Made by a program: the position numbers and the translations under genes
The notes under the pieces: model-generated
What the model was told of the DNA's origin: nothing
Databases searched by the model: none
Seen by the model: only the letters and a program-made list of their open reading frames with translations
Shown: in pieces, positions 1-8,419 of the stretch
How positions within the stretch are numbered: the first letter of the stretch is position 1
How the letters are laid out: every line of letters starts with the position of its first letter
Assembly: GCF_026627255.1 (NCBI RefSeq)
Contig: NZ_JAPNLM010000011.1
Location: 124,001-188,000, forward strand
Source of the DNA: Streptomyces antarcticus
GTDB lineage: Bacteria; Actinomycetota; Actinomycetes; Streptomycetales; Streptomycetaceae
Reading direction: 5' to 3'
DNA: 64,000 nt

Positions 1-59
1 GCGGCCAAGGGCGTGGTGGCTTCGCCATCATGACCGCCTTCCCGACGGGAACTCCATGA
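1..59 (+). CDS. 3' end of an upstream effector-like gene (partial)
   Basis: The frame beginning at base 3 is open from the window edge and ends GGFAIMTAFPTGTP followed by TGA at 57-59. The phrase IMTAFPT resembles the last strand of RNase A-like CdiA-type toxin domains, which often end in a TAYP or TAFP motif. The stop overlaps the next start codon as ATGA, so the two genes look translationally coupled, as toxin and immunity genes often are. Only 18 residues are visible, so the family call is inference. Confidence 0.5.
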   Translation, partial: GQGRGGFAIMTAFPTGTP

Positions 60-1381
60 CCCAGGAACGTCCGGCGTACTACGAGCTCGGCTACGGAACG
101 GATTTCGGCCTGACCGCCCTGACCGCCCTGACCGAACGCCTCGGCCTTCCCGGCGCCGACACCGGCCCGGCCGCCGCCCTGAAGTGCGCGGAAGAGCTCG
201 CCGACGGGTCCGAGGGCGAGGAGGCCGTCGAACTGGGTGAGGACGCTCGCCGGCTGCTGGCTTCCGAGCTGCCGGAACGAATCCTCCGCACGGTGTGGCT
301 CGCCTCCACAGGCAACGCCTTCGACCCGGCCGACCACGGTATGACCTGCCGTGGATGGCTGGAGCGGATCTCGGAGGTGTCCACGGCACGGCTCCGGCAG
401 AACAAGCGCTCCTACGCTCCGCCACCGGTGCGGCCGGTGCGGGACGCGGGACTGTGCCAGGCGGTCGTGGCGGAACTCCGTGCCACCGCCCCGGCCCTTG
501 CCGGCGCGTCGGCGCTGCCGGACCTCGTCGACGCCCTCGAACGGGTGGTGACCGGTGGCGACGGTGACCTCGGCATGCGGCTGTTCCTCCGCGCGCTCAA
601 GGTCCACGCCGTGCCCGTCCCGCATGAGCGATACCGCCGCCTGTTGGCACTTGGCCGGGAGTTCGGCTTCCCCGCAGGCGCCGTCCACGACGGCCTGCAC
701 ATCGTCTGGCCGCAGGTCAGCGCCACCAGGCAGGGCGTCTCCGGGGACTTCGGACTCTCCCAGCTCGCCAGGCTGTTCACGGCGGGGTGGCACTACCGCA
801 CTCCCCGCGCGGCCGTCGAGAACGCCGTGACATACGACGGGTACGAGCGGCCTCCGGGCTCCGAGGCGGCCATCGTGTGGGAGGACACGCGCCGGATGCT
901 CGACTCGGGGCTGTCCGACGACACCATCACCGTGCTGTGGCTGGCGGCGACAAACCGGGGCTACAGCATCGACGAGTGCGGCGTCGGCGGCCGGGAGTGG
1001 CTGGAGCAGGTCGTGGAAGTGTGCGAGGAGCACCTGGCCGCGGTCGCTCCCGCCCACTTCCCGGTGGCCCCGGCCGTTCACACCGATACCGGTGACGCGG
1101 TCCTCCGCGAAATCCGGGACATGGCGCCCCTCGCCGCGGGCAAGGCGATCAGCCCTGCATTCCGTCCCCTGGAGGGCACCGCGGTGATGGGAGCACTGGA
1201 ACAGGTCGTCACACGGGTCGACCCCGACCTCGGGTTCCGCCTGTTCCTGCGGACACTGGAAGTCCTGCAACTGCCGCTCACCGAGGAGCGGTACGCCCGG
1301 TACGAGACCCTCAGCAGCCGTTTCCAGTACGGCGAGGACCATCTCCTCTTCTCGATCGACCACCTGGTGCAGCGCAGCTGA
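56..1381 (+). CDS. Internally duplicated conserved protein, probable immunity protein
   Basis: A 441-residue soluble protein with no signal peptide or membrane segment. It consists of two copies of one domain of about 215 residues: WLAS at 81 matches WLAA at 295, and DLGMRLFLRALKV at 171-183 matches DLGFRLFLRTLEV at 391-403. Each half also repeats a glutamate-rich helix followed by GWLE or EWLE. I do not recognise a named family with certainty. The ATGA overlap with the effector-like frame just upstream suggests a cognate immunity protein, and the duplication might let it bind two toxin molecules. A strong hairpin 30 bases after the stop ends the unit. Confidence 0.75.
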   Translation: MTQERPAYYELGYGTDFGLTALTALTERLGLPGADTGPAAALKCAEELADGSEGEEAVELGEDARRLLASELPERILRTVWLASTGNAFDPADHGMTCRGWLERISEVSTARLRQNKRSYAPPPVRPVRDAGLCQAVVAELRATAPALAGASALPDLVDALERVVTGGDGDLGMRLFLRALKVHAVPVPHERYRRLLALGREFGFPAGAVHDGLHIVWPQVSATRQGVSGDFGLSQLARLFTAGWHYRTPRAAVENAVTYDGYERPPGSEAAIVWEDTRRMLDSGLSDDTITVLWLAATNRGYSIDECGVGGREWLEQVVEVCEEHLAAVAPAHFPVAPAVHTDTGDAVLREIRDMAPLAAGKAISPAFRPLEGTAVMGALEQVVTRVDPDLGFRLFLRTLEVLQLPLTEERYARYETLSSRFQYGEDHLLFSIDHLVQRS

Positions 1382-1410
1382 CCCCCCTGCCCGTACCCGT
1401 ACTCCCATCA

Positions 1411-1438
1411 GAGCGCCCCTCCTACCGGAGGGGCGCTC
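1411..1438 (+). terminator. Rho-independent terminator-like hairpin
   Basis: A perfect 12-bp stem (GAGCGCCCCTCC at 1411-1422, its complement at 1427-1438) with a TACC loop lies 30 bases past the stop of the gene at 56. It lacks a T tract, as is usual in Streptomyces. Confidence 0.8.
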
Positions 1439-1461
1439 GCCTTGTAGGGCTCGCCGCTGCC

Positions 1462-2066
1462 GTGTGGACAGCACCCGCGCTCCCCCGCCGCGTACGGCGA
1501 GAACTTCGCCGGGATCAAGGAAGCGCACGCCCGCAGGTGCGGAAGGGCGCCCCGCTCGGCCTTGCTGTAGGTCAGACCGAGATCGGCAAGACGCACCCGC
1601 TGTCGGAGCGGCACGGTCGGGCGCTCGTGGGGCGGAACAAGCGCGACGACGTCCAGCACGGGGAGATCGACGGGCAACAGCTCGGCGTCGAGGTGTACGC
1701 GACCGCCGTCGTCGAGGCCGACGCTGCCGTGCGCCTCACCGCGGGCTGTCTGCTGCCGCCCGACTCCTACACGTCGACGTCGGCGCCGCGGCCGAGGCGC
1801 CGGGGTGCTCGGCCGGCCTTGCCGAACCGGCCCGGGAAGCCGTCGCCGCCTACGCAACCGCCCACCGCACCGCACACGGACCAGATGCGCGGGCGAGCCC
1901 GCACCCGGTGCTGCGGCGCGACCACCAGCATGCCGTCCTGGCGCCGGCCCATCTGGGAGACGGACGGGCCCTGCCGGGGCTGCTGACCGCGCTGGACGCC
2001 GGCACCGACGCCTGGCGCGCCGTGAACGCGGCCGGCCACCTGCCCCAGGCCGCGACGCTTTTGTAG
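1462..2066 (+). pseudogene. Remnant of an unidentified gene (3' part)
   Basis: From about 1770 to 2064 one frame has coding-like composition and reads LTALDAGTDAWRAVNAAGHL near its end, stopping at 2064-2066. Upstream of about 1760 the best-looking frame changes and no start can be justified. The tail runs directly into an opposite-strand transposase stub, so the gene has probably been cut by transposition and rearranged. I do not recognise the family. From 1440 to 1760 I see only degraded sequence. Confidence 0.35.
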
Positions 2067-2140
2067 GTCGCCCCGGGTGTGGACTCGTACAGGGCTACGG
2101 CATCGGCCTTGAACTCGTCCGAATAGTCCTTCATCGCCAT
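2048..2140 (-). pseudogene. N-terminal stub of an IS3-type transposase OrfA
   Basis: On the minus strand an ATG at 2138-2140 opens a frame reading MAMKDYSDEFKADAVALYES, the typical start of OrfA helix-turn-helix proteins of IS3-family elements in Streptomyces. About 31 residues survive (to KSVAA); then the sequence becomes the tail of an unrelated plus-strand gene. No terminal repeat or OrfB remains. It marks an old insertion later reduced by deletion. Confidence 0.75.
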
Positions 2141-2198
2141 CGGCGCTCTCCCGCCCCCTCTCTTGCGGGGTAGGAGCACGTCACCCGAGGATGTCTGC

Positions 2199-2263
2199 AT
2201 GACTGTCAACAGCGTATGGAAGCAGATCGAACGGTGGCTTGAGAGTAATGCTCCGGCCAGCTA
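2199..2263 (+). pseudogene. SUKH/SMI1-KNR4-like gene start interrupted by an IS
   Basis: An ATG at 2199 opens MTVNSVWKQIERWLESNAPA, which matches the usual opening of SMI1/KNR4 (SUKH) proteins, commonly immunity proteins of polymorphic toxins. After 21 to 22 residues the frame meets the TA target of the IS630-type element. Joining the sequence on the far side (from 3374) continues the frame for about 30 codons but without convincing SUKH similarity, so more than the insertion has damaged it. Confidence 0.5.
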
Positions 2264-3375
2264 TTGAGCCGAAACTGATGGGTTGCCTGCTCGTTGATGG
2301 TGTGTGATCGACGGTGGAGACATGAGGCGGTTGTCGCCGGCTGCGCAGGAGGATCTGCGGTTGCGGGTGGTGGCGGCGCTGGAGTCGGGGCGGGTTCGGA
2401 CGTATGGGCAGGCGGCGGAGGTGTTCGGGGTCTCCACGCGGTCGGTGGGGACGTGGTGGCGAGCCAGCCGCGCGGGTGGCCGAAGCGCGCTGCTCGCGGT
2501 AGTTCGAGAACCCCGGGCGGGCAAAGGCGAGTTGATCGACGTGTCCGCTCGCGGGGCGGTCCTGGCGGCGATGCGTGACTACACCCCGGCCGACATCGGG
2601 CACAGCGGCGTGCTGTGGACCCGCGCCTCGGTCAGGGCGTTGATCAAGTTGGTGTGCGGGGTGGTGATGACCGAGCAGGGCGTGGGCAAGTGGCTGCGCC
2701 GGCACGGCTTCACCCCGCAGCGGCCCGCCCGCCGCTCCTACCGGCAGCGGGACGAGCAGGTCCAGCGGTGGCTTGAGGAGGAGTATCCGGCGATCCGGGC
2801 CAGGGCGAGTGGGGAGAAGGCCGAGCTGGTCTGGGCCGATCAGTGCGGACTGCGATCGGACACCGCCCCGCCCGGCCGCTCGTGGGCGCCGGCCGGGCAG
2901 ACCCCGCTGGTCCGGGTGAATGGCCGCCGGTTCCGCGTCAACATCATGTCGGCGGTCGCCTCCCGTGGCGCGCTGTGGTTCACCGTCTTCCCCGGCAAGT
3001 TCAACGCGAAGGTGATGTGCGCGTTCCTCGACCGCCTCGCCCGCCAGGCCGGGCGGAAGGTCCACGTGATCGTCGACCGGCACCCGGTCCACCGCAGCAA
3101 AGCCGTCCGGGCCTGGCTCGCCGACAACGCCGAGCGCATCGAACTGCACCTGATGCCCGGCTACAGCCCGGAACTCAACCCCGACGAGCTGCTGAACGCC
3201 GACTTGAAACACCACGTCCACGCCGCCCGCGCTACCTCCGCTGACGACCTCGCCCGTGAGACCCGGCGCTTCCTGCACCGCAGACAGCACCAGCCCCGCA
3301 TCGTCTGCGGGTACTTCGCCGCCCGACACGTCCGCTACACAATCCAGTAGGAAACCCATCAGTTTCGGCTCAATA
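2262..3375 (+). mobile_element. Complete IS630-family insertion sequence
   Basis: Perfect 21-bp terminal inverted repeats at 2264-2284 and 3353-3373 (outer part TTGAGCCGAAACTGATGG) bracket one transposase gene. Both ends are flanked by TA (2262-2263 and 3374-3375), the duplicated dinucleotide target of IS630/Tc1-mariner elements. The element is 1110 bp without the target. Perfect ends and an open transposase frame indicate recent insertion and possible activity. Confidence 0.93.
2322..3350 (+). CDS. IS630-family DDE transposase
   Basis: A 342-residue transposase filling the IS. An N-terminal helix-turn-helix (AAEVFGVSTRSVGTWWR) and a second DNA-binding segment precede the DDE domain. The acidic residues are visible: D173 in WADQCG, D252 in VIVDRHPVHRS, E289 in SPELNPDELLNADLK, giving the D-E spacing expected for IS630 (DDE variant). 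A GTG at 2304 would add six residues, but the ATG at 2322 follows GGTGGAG closely and was preferred; spacing is short, so the start is uncertain. No frameshift or stop is present. Confidence 0.9.
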   Translation: MRRLSPAAQEDLRLRVVAALESGRVRTYGQAAEVFGVSTRSVGTWWRASRAGGRSALLAVVREPRAGKGELIDVSARGAVLAAMRDYTPADIGHSGVLWTRASVRALIKLVCGVVMTEQGVGKWLRRHGFTPQRPARRSYRQRDEQVQRWLEEEYPAIRARASGEKAELVWADQCGLRSDTAPPGRSWAPAGQTPLVRVNGRRFRVNIMSAVASRGALWFTVFPGKFNAKVMCAFLDRLARQAGRKVHVIVDRHPVHRSKAVRAWLADNAERIELHLMPGYSPELNPDELLNADLKHHVHAARATSADDLARETRRFLHRRQHQPRIVCGYFAARHVRYTIQ

Positions 3376-3470
3376 TCAGCGAACCGGCCCGCCCAGCCGA
3401 GAGCTTTGGATCAGTCTGTTTACAGGCACTGAGAGCCGGGCCGGCGGTGTAGATCCTACAGGCTGAGCAG

Positions 3471-3824
3471 TCATGAACCCTTTTTGTCCGGGGTGACGAA
3501 GCGAGCCCGGCAGCCGTCCGGCCTCGCCGGGTCGAGCACGCGGTACTCGGCCCACAGGTCCCCGAGCCCGCCGATCGCGGCGCCGACGGCGGCCACCAGG
3601 GCGGGCAGCGCGAGCGCCGCCCACTGCCACCCCCTACGGGCGGGCGCCGGGCGTCGCCGGAAGACCCGGACCGTGGCGGCGGCCAACAGCAGGGCCCCGC
3701 CGACCACCCAGTGCGGCAGCACCCACCCTGGCACGACCAGGATCAAGTCGGTCCAACTCACGAGGGCGGCGAGCGGGAACAGCCAGAGCGCCGCCGTGCG
3801 CCGCCGGTCTGTTTCCGTCACCAT
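3471..3824 (-). CDS. Small multi-pass membrane protein
   Basis: 117 residues with three hydrophobic segments: WLFPLAALVSWTDLILVV near the start, HWVVGGALLLAAATV, and WAALALPALVAAVGAAIGG after a basic loop RRRPAPARRG. The C-terminal 35 residues are soluble. No recognised domain. It stands alone between the IS630-type element and the divergently transcribed toxin gene, about 150 bp away, so the two could share an intergenic promoter region. Confidence 0.7.
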   Translation of the reverse strand: MVTETDRRRTAALWLFPLAALVSWTDLILVVPGWVLPHWVVGGALLLAAATVRVFRRRPAPARRGWQWAALALPALVAAVGAAIGGLGDLWAEYRVLDPARPDGCRARFVTPDKKGS

Positions 3825-3975
3825 CCGCCCAACGTAAGGGACTTGACCAAAGTAATCATAACCTGGGGTAACGCCTTACGGTCGGTTGCGACCACACGCG
3901 CTACGCGCGGGCAACAACGGCGGCTGTCGCCGCCGAGGGGAGGCGCGGTCCGTCGGGCTGCGTCGTAAGGAACGC

Positions 3976-5799
3976 ATGTTTCAGCACGTAAAACAGAAGA
4001 TCGTCGTACTCCTCACCGTCCTGTGCCTCACCGCGGGCGCCGGTACGGCCGTGGCCGCCGAGCCGGCCGAGCGTCAGCCCACTCTCCTGGAGATGGCGGC
4101 CAAGGTCTCGAAGTACGCCAACTGCAGGTCGCTGCCGCTGCGCGAGCGACCTCAGTGCGCCAAGGAGTTCGCCCTCAAGTCCCTCAAGCTCAGCCTCGCC
4201 GTGGGCACGTACCTCCACATCTCCCAACCGGCGATGAAGGACGAGGGCGCGGCCTTCGCCGAGGTCAACAAGGAGATGGGGACACTTGCCGGTCAGCTCC
4301 GGCCCCTCCTGACCCATGCGAACCAGGAGGCGGACCCCGAGCGGAGGAAGGAGATATTCAAGCAGCTCGCCAAGACGTACAAGGCGGCCAGGCCGCACCT
4401 TGACAAGTTCCGCACCCAGCTGTTCCAGGCTTCGGAGCTGGCAGACGCGATCGGCGAGCCGTCCGCCGAGTTCACCACCCTCCTCTCCGTCTACCTGGGG
4501 GACTACTTCCCCGAGCGGAAGCCGGTCGAGCCCGTACCCGACGGCCCGAGCATCTTCGACGCGCTCGACGAGCTCAAGGGCATCGGCAAGGACATCGACC
4601 AGATCATCGCCGGCCTCGACCAGATGAACGAGGCCCTCGATGAGATGAACGCCACGATGGTCCAGGTCAACGAGAGCATCGACGGGATCAACAAAGGCCT
4701 GGAGCAGGCCAACCGGGGCATGGACAAGCTCAATGAGGGCGTCCGCGAGATGAACGAGGGCCTGGGTCAGATGAACACCGCCGTGCGCGGGTTCAACAAG
4801 ACCGCGGACAAGATCCTCTCGGTACCGGACATCAAGTTCGATTTCTCACACATCAACGAGAAGGTCGGCGCGAACCAGACGCCGCCGGAGGTGCTCGCCG
4901 CCCAGGACCGCAAGATGGGCTCGCTACTCAACCTGCTCCCCGGCATCGGCGACGGCAAGGGCGTCGTGGAGGCCCTCCGCGGCAAGGACCTGGCCACCGG
5001 TGAGGAGCTGAGCGTCACTGACCGGGCCCTGGGCGCGCTCGTCGTGCTGCGCTGGGTCCGGACCGGCGGGACGCTCACCGCCGACGCCATCCGCGCTGCC
5101 CGCAAGGGCGACAGGGTCGCCGGGTGCTTCGACAGCTTCCCCGCCGGTACGCCGGTGCTGATGGCCGACGGGGCGACCCGCCCCATCGAGCAGATCGAGC
5201 CCGGCGACACCGTCCTCGCCACCGACCCCGAGTCGGGCGTCACCGGCCCCCGTCCGGTCGAGGGGACGATCTACACGCCCGACGACCGTGACTTCACCGG
5301 CATCACCCTCAGTGCCGACGCCGGCCGGGGCACCCTCACCGCCACCGACCACCACCCGTTCTGGTCGGAGAACCGCAAGCAGTGGACGGACGCGGCTGAT
5401 CTCAACTCCGGCGACACCCTGCGCACGCCGGACGGCGCCACCGTCGAGATCGAGAAGGTCGCCCATTGGAAGGAACTCCGGGGCGCCTACAACCTGACGG
5501 TCAACGACCTCCACACCTACTACGTGCTCGCGGGCGCCACTCCCGTCCTAGTGCACAATTCCAACGGACTGTGCAGCAGGCCGGGGGCCATCGCGAAGGC
5601 GACCGGCTACTCTGTCAAGCAGATCAAGGATGCGATCCACAAGGTGAAGGCTCAGGGCGGGTGGCGCGGGATCGGCGGCAACAGAAACCCGGACATGCTC
5701 GTCGACCCCAGGACGGGGGACGTCCATCCGCAGATGCCCGACGGCCGTCCGGGGGACATCATCGGGAACATCTTCGAGCACCTGCCGGACCGGCCGTGA
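3976..5799 (+). CDS. Secreted polymorphic toxin: coiled coil, Hint domain, C-terminal toxin
   Basis: A 607-residue protein starting at ATG 3976 (AAGG at 3967-3970), which places a signal peptide at the N terminus (KIVVLLTVLCLTAG, cleavage after AVA-A near 28). Residues about 30-190 are helical; about 200-280 is a heptad-like repeat of L/I-x-x-M/I-N-E/K units, a likely coiled coil. A Hint autoprocessing domain spans 384-528: its first residue is C384 (CFDSFPAGTPVL), block B is TATDHHPFW and the end is LVHN before serine. The last 79 residues, containing GGNRNPDML and GRPGDIIGNIFEHL, form the payload; its fold is unassigned, possibly a nuclease. The stop overlaps the immunity-like gene. Confidence 0.88.
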   Translation: MFQHVKQKIVVLLTVLCLTAGAGTAVAAEPAERQPTLLEMAAKVSKYANCRSLPLRERPQCAKEFALKSLKLSLAVGTYLHISQPAMKDEGAAFAEVNKEMGTLAGQLRPLLTHANQEADPERRKEIFKQLAKTYKAARPHLDKFRTQLFQASELADAIGEPSAEFTTLLSVYLGDYFPERKPVEPVPDGPSIFDALDELKGIGKDIDQIIAGLDQMNEALDEMNATMVQVNESIDGINKGLEQANRGMDKLNEGVREMNEGLGQMNTAVRGFNKTADKILSVPDIKFDFSHINEKVGANQTPPEVLAAQDRKMGSLLNLLPGIGDGKGVVEALRGKDLATGEELSVTDRALGALVVLRWVRTGGTLTADAIRAARKGDRVAGCFDSFPAGTPVLMADGATRPIEQIEPGDTVLATDPESGVTGPRPVEGTIYTPDDRDFTGITLSADAGRGTLTATDHHPFWSENRKQWTDAADLNSGDTLRTPDGATVEIEKVAHWKELRGAYNLTVNDLHTYYVLAGATPVLVHNSNGLCSRPGAIAKATGYSVKQIKDAIHKVKAQGGWRGIGGNRNPDMLVDPRTGDVHPQMPDGRPGDIIGNIFEHLPDRP

Positions 5800-6200
5800 T
5801 CGAGGAACTCGCCGACCGCTGGCTCCTCGGGCTGACGGGCACCCCCGTGGTGGCCGTCGACCGGCCGGGGCACGGGCAGGATGGGCCGGACCTCACCGTG
5901 ACGCTCGCCGACGGCGTGGTGCTCACGGTCTCCGGACCAGTGCTCCTGACCGACGGCCCGGCGTTCGCGCCGGGGGCGGCCGCGCTGTCCGTCGAGGAGT
6001 CGGACCGGCTCGTCGGTGCCACGGTCCGGTCGGCGGTCGCGTTCAAGAACGGGTCCCTGCGGATGGTGTTCAGTACGGGCCATCACCTGAGCGTGCGGGG
6101 AGCCGGGCCCGGGGAGACGGCTCGCCTCCAGAAGCCGGGGGTGTTCCGCTGGTCGTGCCACCAGGGGGTCAGCGACATGAAGATCTCCGGAGGTTTCTGA
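5796..6200 (+). CDS. DUF6188-like protein, likely immunity partner of the Hint toxin
   Basis: A 134-residue soluble protein whose GTG start overlaps the toxin stop (GTGA at 5796-5799), indicating translational coupling. The pattern LADRWLLGLTGTPVVAVD, then alternating beta strands with LADGVVLTVSGPVLLT and an acidic LSVEESDRLVG, resembles DUF6188 proteins found beside polymorphic toxins. It ends GVSDMKISGGF. Position, size and coupling support an immunity function; direct toxin binding is inference. Confidence 0.8.
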   Translation: MIEELADRWLLGLTGTPVVAVDRPGHGQDGPDLTVTLADGVVLTVSGPVLLTDGPAFAPGAAALSVEESDRLVGATVRSAVAFKNGSLRMVFSTGHHLSVRGAGPGETARLQKPGVFRWSCHQGVSDMKISGGF

Positions 6201-6264
6201 GCCTTTCGAGTCTTTTGAGAGAGCCCGGGTCGGCAGTCGTGTATCCACGGCCGCCGGCCCGGCT

Positions 6265-6317
6265 CTCAGCCTCGATCCACCGCGTGATCTTTGATCACGC
6301 GGTGGATCGAGGCTGAG
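6265..6317 (+). terminator. Very long perfect hairpin after the toxin/immunity pair
   Basis: 25-bp perfect arms at 6265-6289 and 6293-6317 (outer part CTCAGCCTCGATCCACCG) enclose a TTT loop, 64 bases past the immunity-like stop. It would terminate transcription on either strand. Its length and the adjacent transposase relic leave open that it is an IS-derived end. Confidence 0.7.
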
Positions 6318-6342
6318 CGCACGTTGGACAGTCCTGCGCATA

Positions 6343-6640
6343 ACGAAGCTCCTGGTAGACGGGTTCTCGACCAAGATCACCCGCGCCCGCGCCCGCGCCC
6401 GCCAGGAGCTTCGTGTGCTTGTCTCTCCTTCCTCGATTGATCTGTCCAGCCGTACCTTGCGGCTCCTGACCAGGCGCCTGGCAGCCCGGCTCCAGGAGAC
6501 CGGGACGCGGTGGCGGCGTCTGCCGCGCCCGGCTGCACGCCCGCGGCCGCTGCCCGGGGCGGCTGGCCTGGCCCGCCTGCCGGCATGCCATCGAGAGCAC
6601 TACCTCACCGCCCCTTCCCCCACGGCCGGGTCGGCCTCGC
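6343..6640 (+). pseudogene. IS5-like transposase relic (N-terminal part)
   Basis: A GTG at 6415 opens MLVSPSSIDLSSRTLRLLTR and continues with a basic segment ending WRRLP, matching the N terminus of DDE_Tnp_4-type (IS5-like) transposases common in Streptomyces. Similarity fades near 6530 and nothing of the catalytic domain is seen. Just upstream, ACGAAGCTCCTGG at 6343-6355 is repeated inverted at 6402-6414, and 6381-6400 is a CGCCCG tandem. I see no gene in 6641-6876. Confidence 0.6.
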
Positions 6641-6876
6641 TCTGCGCTGACCCGCCGGCGCCGGCCGGTTACAGCGGGGCGTGGCAGCCCTCGCCCTCGT
6701 TGGGCTGCCGCCGGTCTGACCGGGCGCGCGGGCCGCCTTACCGGACCGGAACATTTGGCTGGAAAGCAGGCTCGAGGTGGTGCGGAGGACCGTGGCGGGC
6801 AGACTCAGGGAATGCATGGGGGAGCGCGCGCAGGGGCGTACGGGATGGGCACACGGGGGCGCGTGGCGGTGGTCTG

Positions 6877-8268
6877 GTGACGGCGTATCACATCAAGCAT
6901 CTGCCGACCGGGACGCTGCCCGAAGACGGTGTCGGCACCTGGTCCGTGACCCGGGAGGGTGTCGCCTCCCGGTCCGTGTCCGGAGGCGGCGTCGCCACCT
7001 GGGCTGTGGCCGACGCCGAACAGTGGCGGAAGGCGGCGGTCCCGACCGTTCTCGCCCCGGTCGTGGGCGGCTGGGTCCTGGCCGTCCTGGTGGCCGCGGC
7101 GTGCGTCCTGCTGTTCGGGCTCTCGTCCGCGTCCGCGGCCTGGCACAGCGGGCCCGGGAACGGGACGGACTGGCTGAGGTATCCGGGTCTGATCCTGCTG
7201 ACAGCCCTGCCGCTCTGGTACCGGTACGTGCCGGTCGCGGCCATACCGGCGGCTGTGTTCGTCGCTGTGGAAGCAGCTCTGACTCTGGCCCGGTCCGGCG
7301 ACGTGGACCATCCGGCGAGGGCCGGGTGGCTGGTCATCCTCGCCGCCTGCGCCGTCGCGTTCACAGGAGGCTGTCTGCGGCTGCGGGCCCGACGCCGACA
7401 ACGGGCCCTGGCCCTCGCCGCTGCGAACAAGCGCCGCTTCCCGTTGCCCCAGGGCACCCCGGAATCGGACGACCACCGCGGACACCAGCAGGTCTACCTC
7501 GGGCTGGCGCTCTGCCTGGTCGCCGCAGTCATCCTCACCGACGGCCTGTTCGGGGAACCGACCGCGTCCGGCCTTGCCTACGACGCCGTCGGGCAACAGG
7601 GCATCGGCCTGGTGCTCCTTGTGGCCGGTACGACCTTCTACGGCCGGGGCCAGCTCGCCCACCGGGCGGCCCGGCGCTTGCACGGGGAGCCACAGCCGGC
7701 CCTGATCGTCGGCGTGCGCGCCGGGGCGGACGGGCGCCACTGGGTGTGCGCGGACGCCCGCACCCGCTCGGCAGCGCCCCTGATCGCGTACGTTCCCCGC
7801 AAGAGCGACACCCGCGCCAGGACGCGGCTTCTGGGCAGCGGCTCGGCGTACGGAGTGGGGAACGGGCACCACGACATCGACCCTGAGCACGAGCCCTTCG
7901 AAGCGGTCCTGTACGGCACCCTCGCGGAGGGCGACGAAGTCGTCCTCGAGTACGCCTGTGCCGAATACCACCGCCACCAGGAGATGGGGCGGATGTACGC
8001 GACCGTGACCACTGCCCCGCTCCGCCCGGACCGCCGCCACGGGCTGGGCCCGTGGGAACCCGCGGACGGCCCAGCCCGGCAGCGTGAGCGGCTCCGCGAG
8101 GACCGGGAGAGGAAGGAACGCCACCGGGAGGCGCAGCGCGAGGCGGAGGAGCGCCGCAGGAACCCACCTCGCGGCTCGTCGACCCGGGGGCGCGGGAGCG
8201 ACTCCGGCAACCGTCACAACGGGGGCGGCTGCGGCTCCAGTTGCGGGTCGGGCTGCGGGGGCGACTGA
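6877..8268 (+). CDS. Polytopic membrane protein with Gly/Cys-rich tail
   Basis: 463 residues from GTG 6877. The open frame extends upstream through the IS relic, but coding character begins at VTAYHIKHLPTGTL. Hydrophobic segments occur around residues 50-80, 95-125, 135-155, 200-225 and 235-250; then comes a soluble domain of about 130 residues (DGRHWVCADARTRSAAPL, GDEVVLEYACAEYHRHQ). The C terminus is a charged RERLREDRERKERHRE helix followed by GGGCGSSCGSGCGGD. The Cys/Gly tail resembles those of DUF2207- and TPM-like membrane proteins. Family unassigned; function unknown. Confidence 0.75.
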   Translation: MTAYHIKHLPTGTLPEDGVGTWSVTREGVASRSVSGGGVATWAVADAEQWRKAAVPTVLAPVVGGWVLAVLVAAACVLLFGLSSASAAWHSGPGNGTDWLRYPGLILLTALPLWYRYVPVAAIPAAVFVAVEAALTLARSGDVDHPARAGWLVILAACAVAFTGGCLRLRARRRQRALALAAANKRRFPLPQGTPESDDHRGHQQVYLGLALCLVAAVILTDGLFGEPTASGLAYDAVGQQGIGLVLLVAGTTFYGRGQLAHRAARRLHGEPQPALIVGVRAGADGRHWVCADARTRSAAPLIAYVPRKSDTRARTRLLGSGSAYGVGNGHHDIDPEHEPFEAVLYGTLAEGDEVVLEYACAEYHRHQEMGRMYATVTTAPLRPDRRHGLGPWEPADGPARQRERLREDRERKERHREAQREAEERRRNPPRGSSTRGRGSDSGNRHNGGGCGSSCGSGCGGD

Positions 8269-8419
8269 ACCTCGGCCGACGTCATCAGCCCGCCGCCAAC
8301 AGTCAGTTGTCAGCGACCGGGCGTGGACAGCGGGTTCCACACGGCTCAGTGCGCCCAGTTGAAGAGGCCCGATTCCAGTTCGATCCGTGCGTTGCCGCCG
8401 GACGCGGCACACCCACCAT

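Noticed and set aside
2181..3359. Long minus-strand open frame across the IS630 element
   Set aside because: It is antisense to a transposase with intact DDE motifs, and its translation is proline/arginine-rich without domains.
3374..3470. Rest of the SUKH gene after the IS
   Set aside because: Frame continues for about 30 codons but lacks the conserved SUKH W-x-x-P-x-x-Y region.
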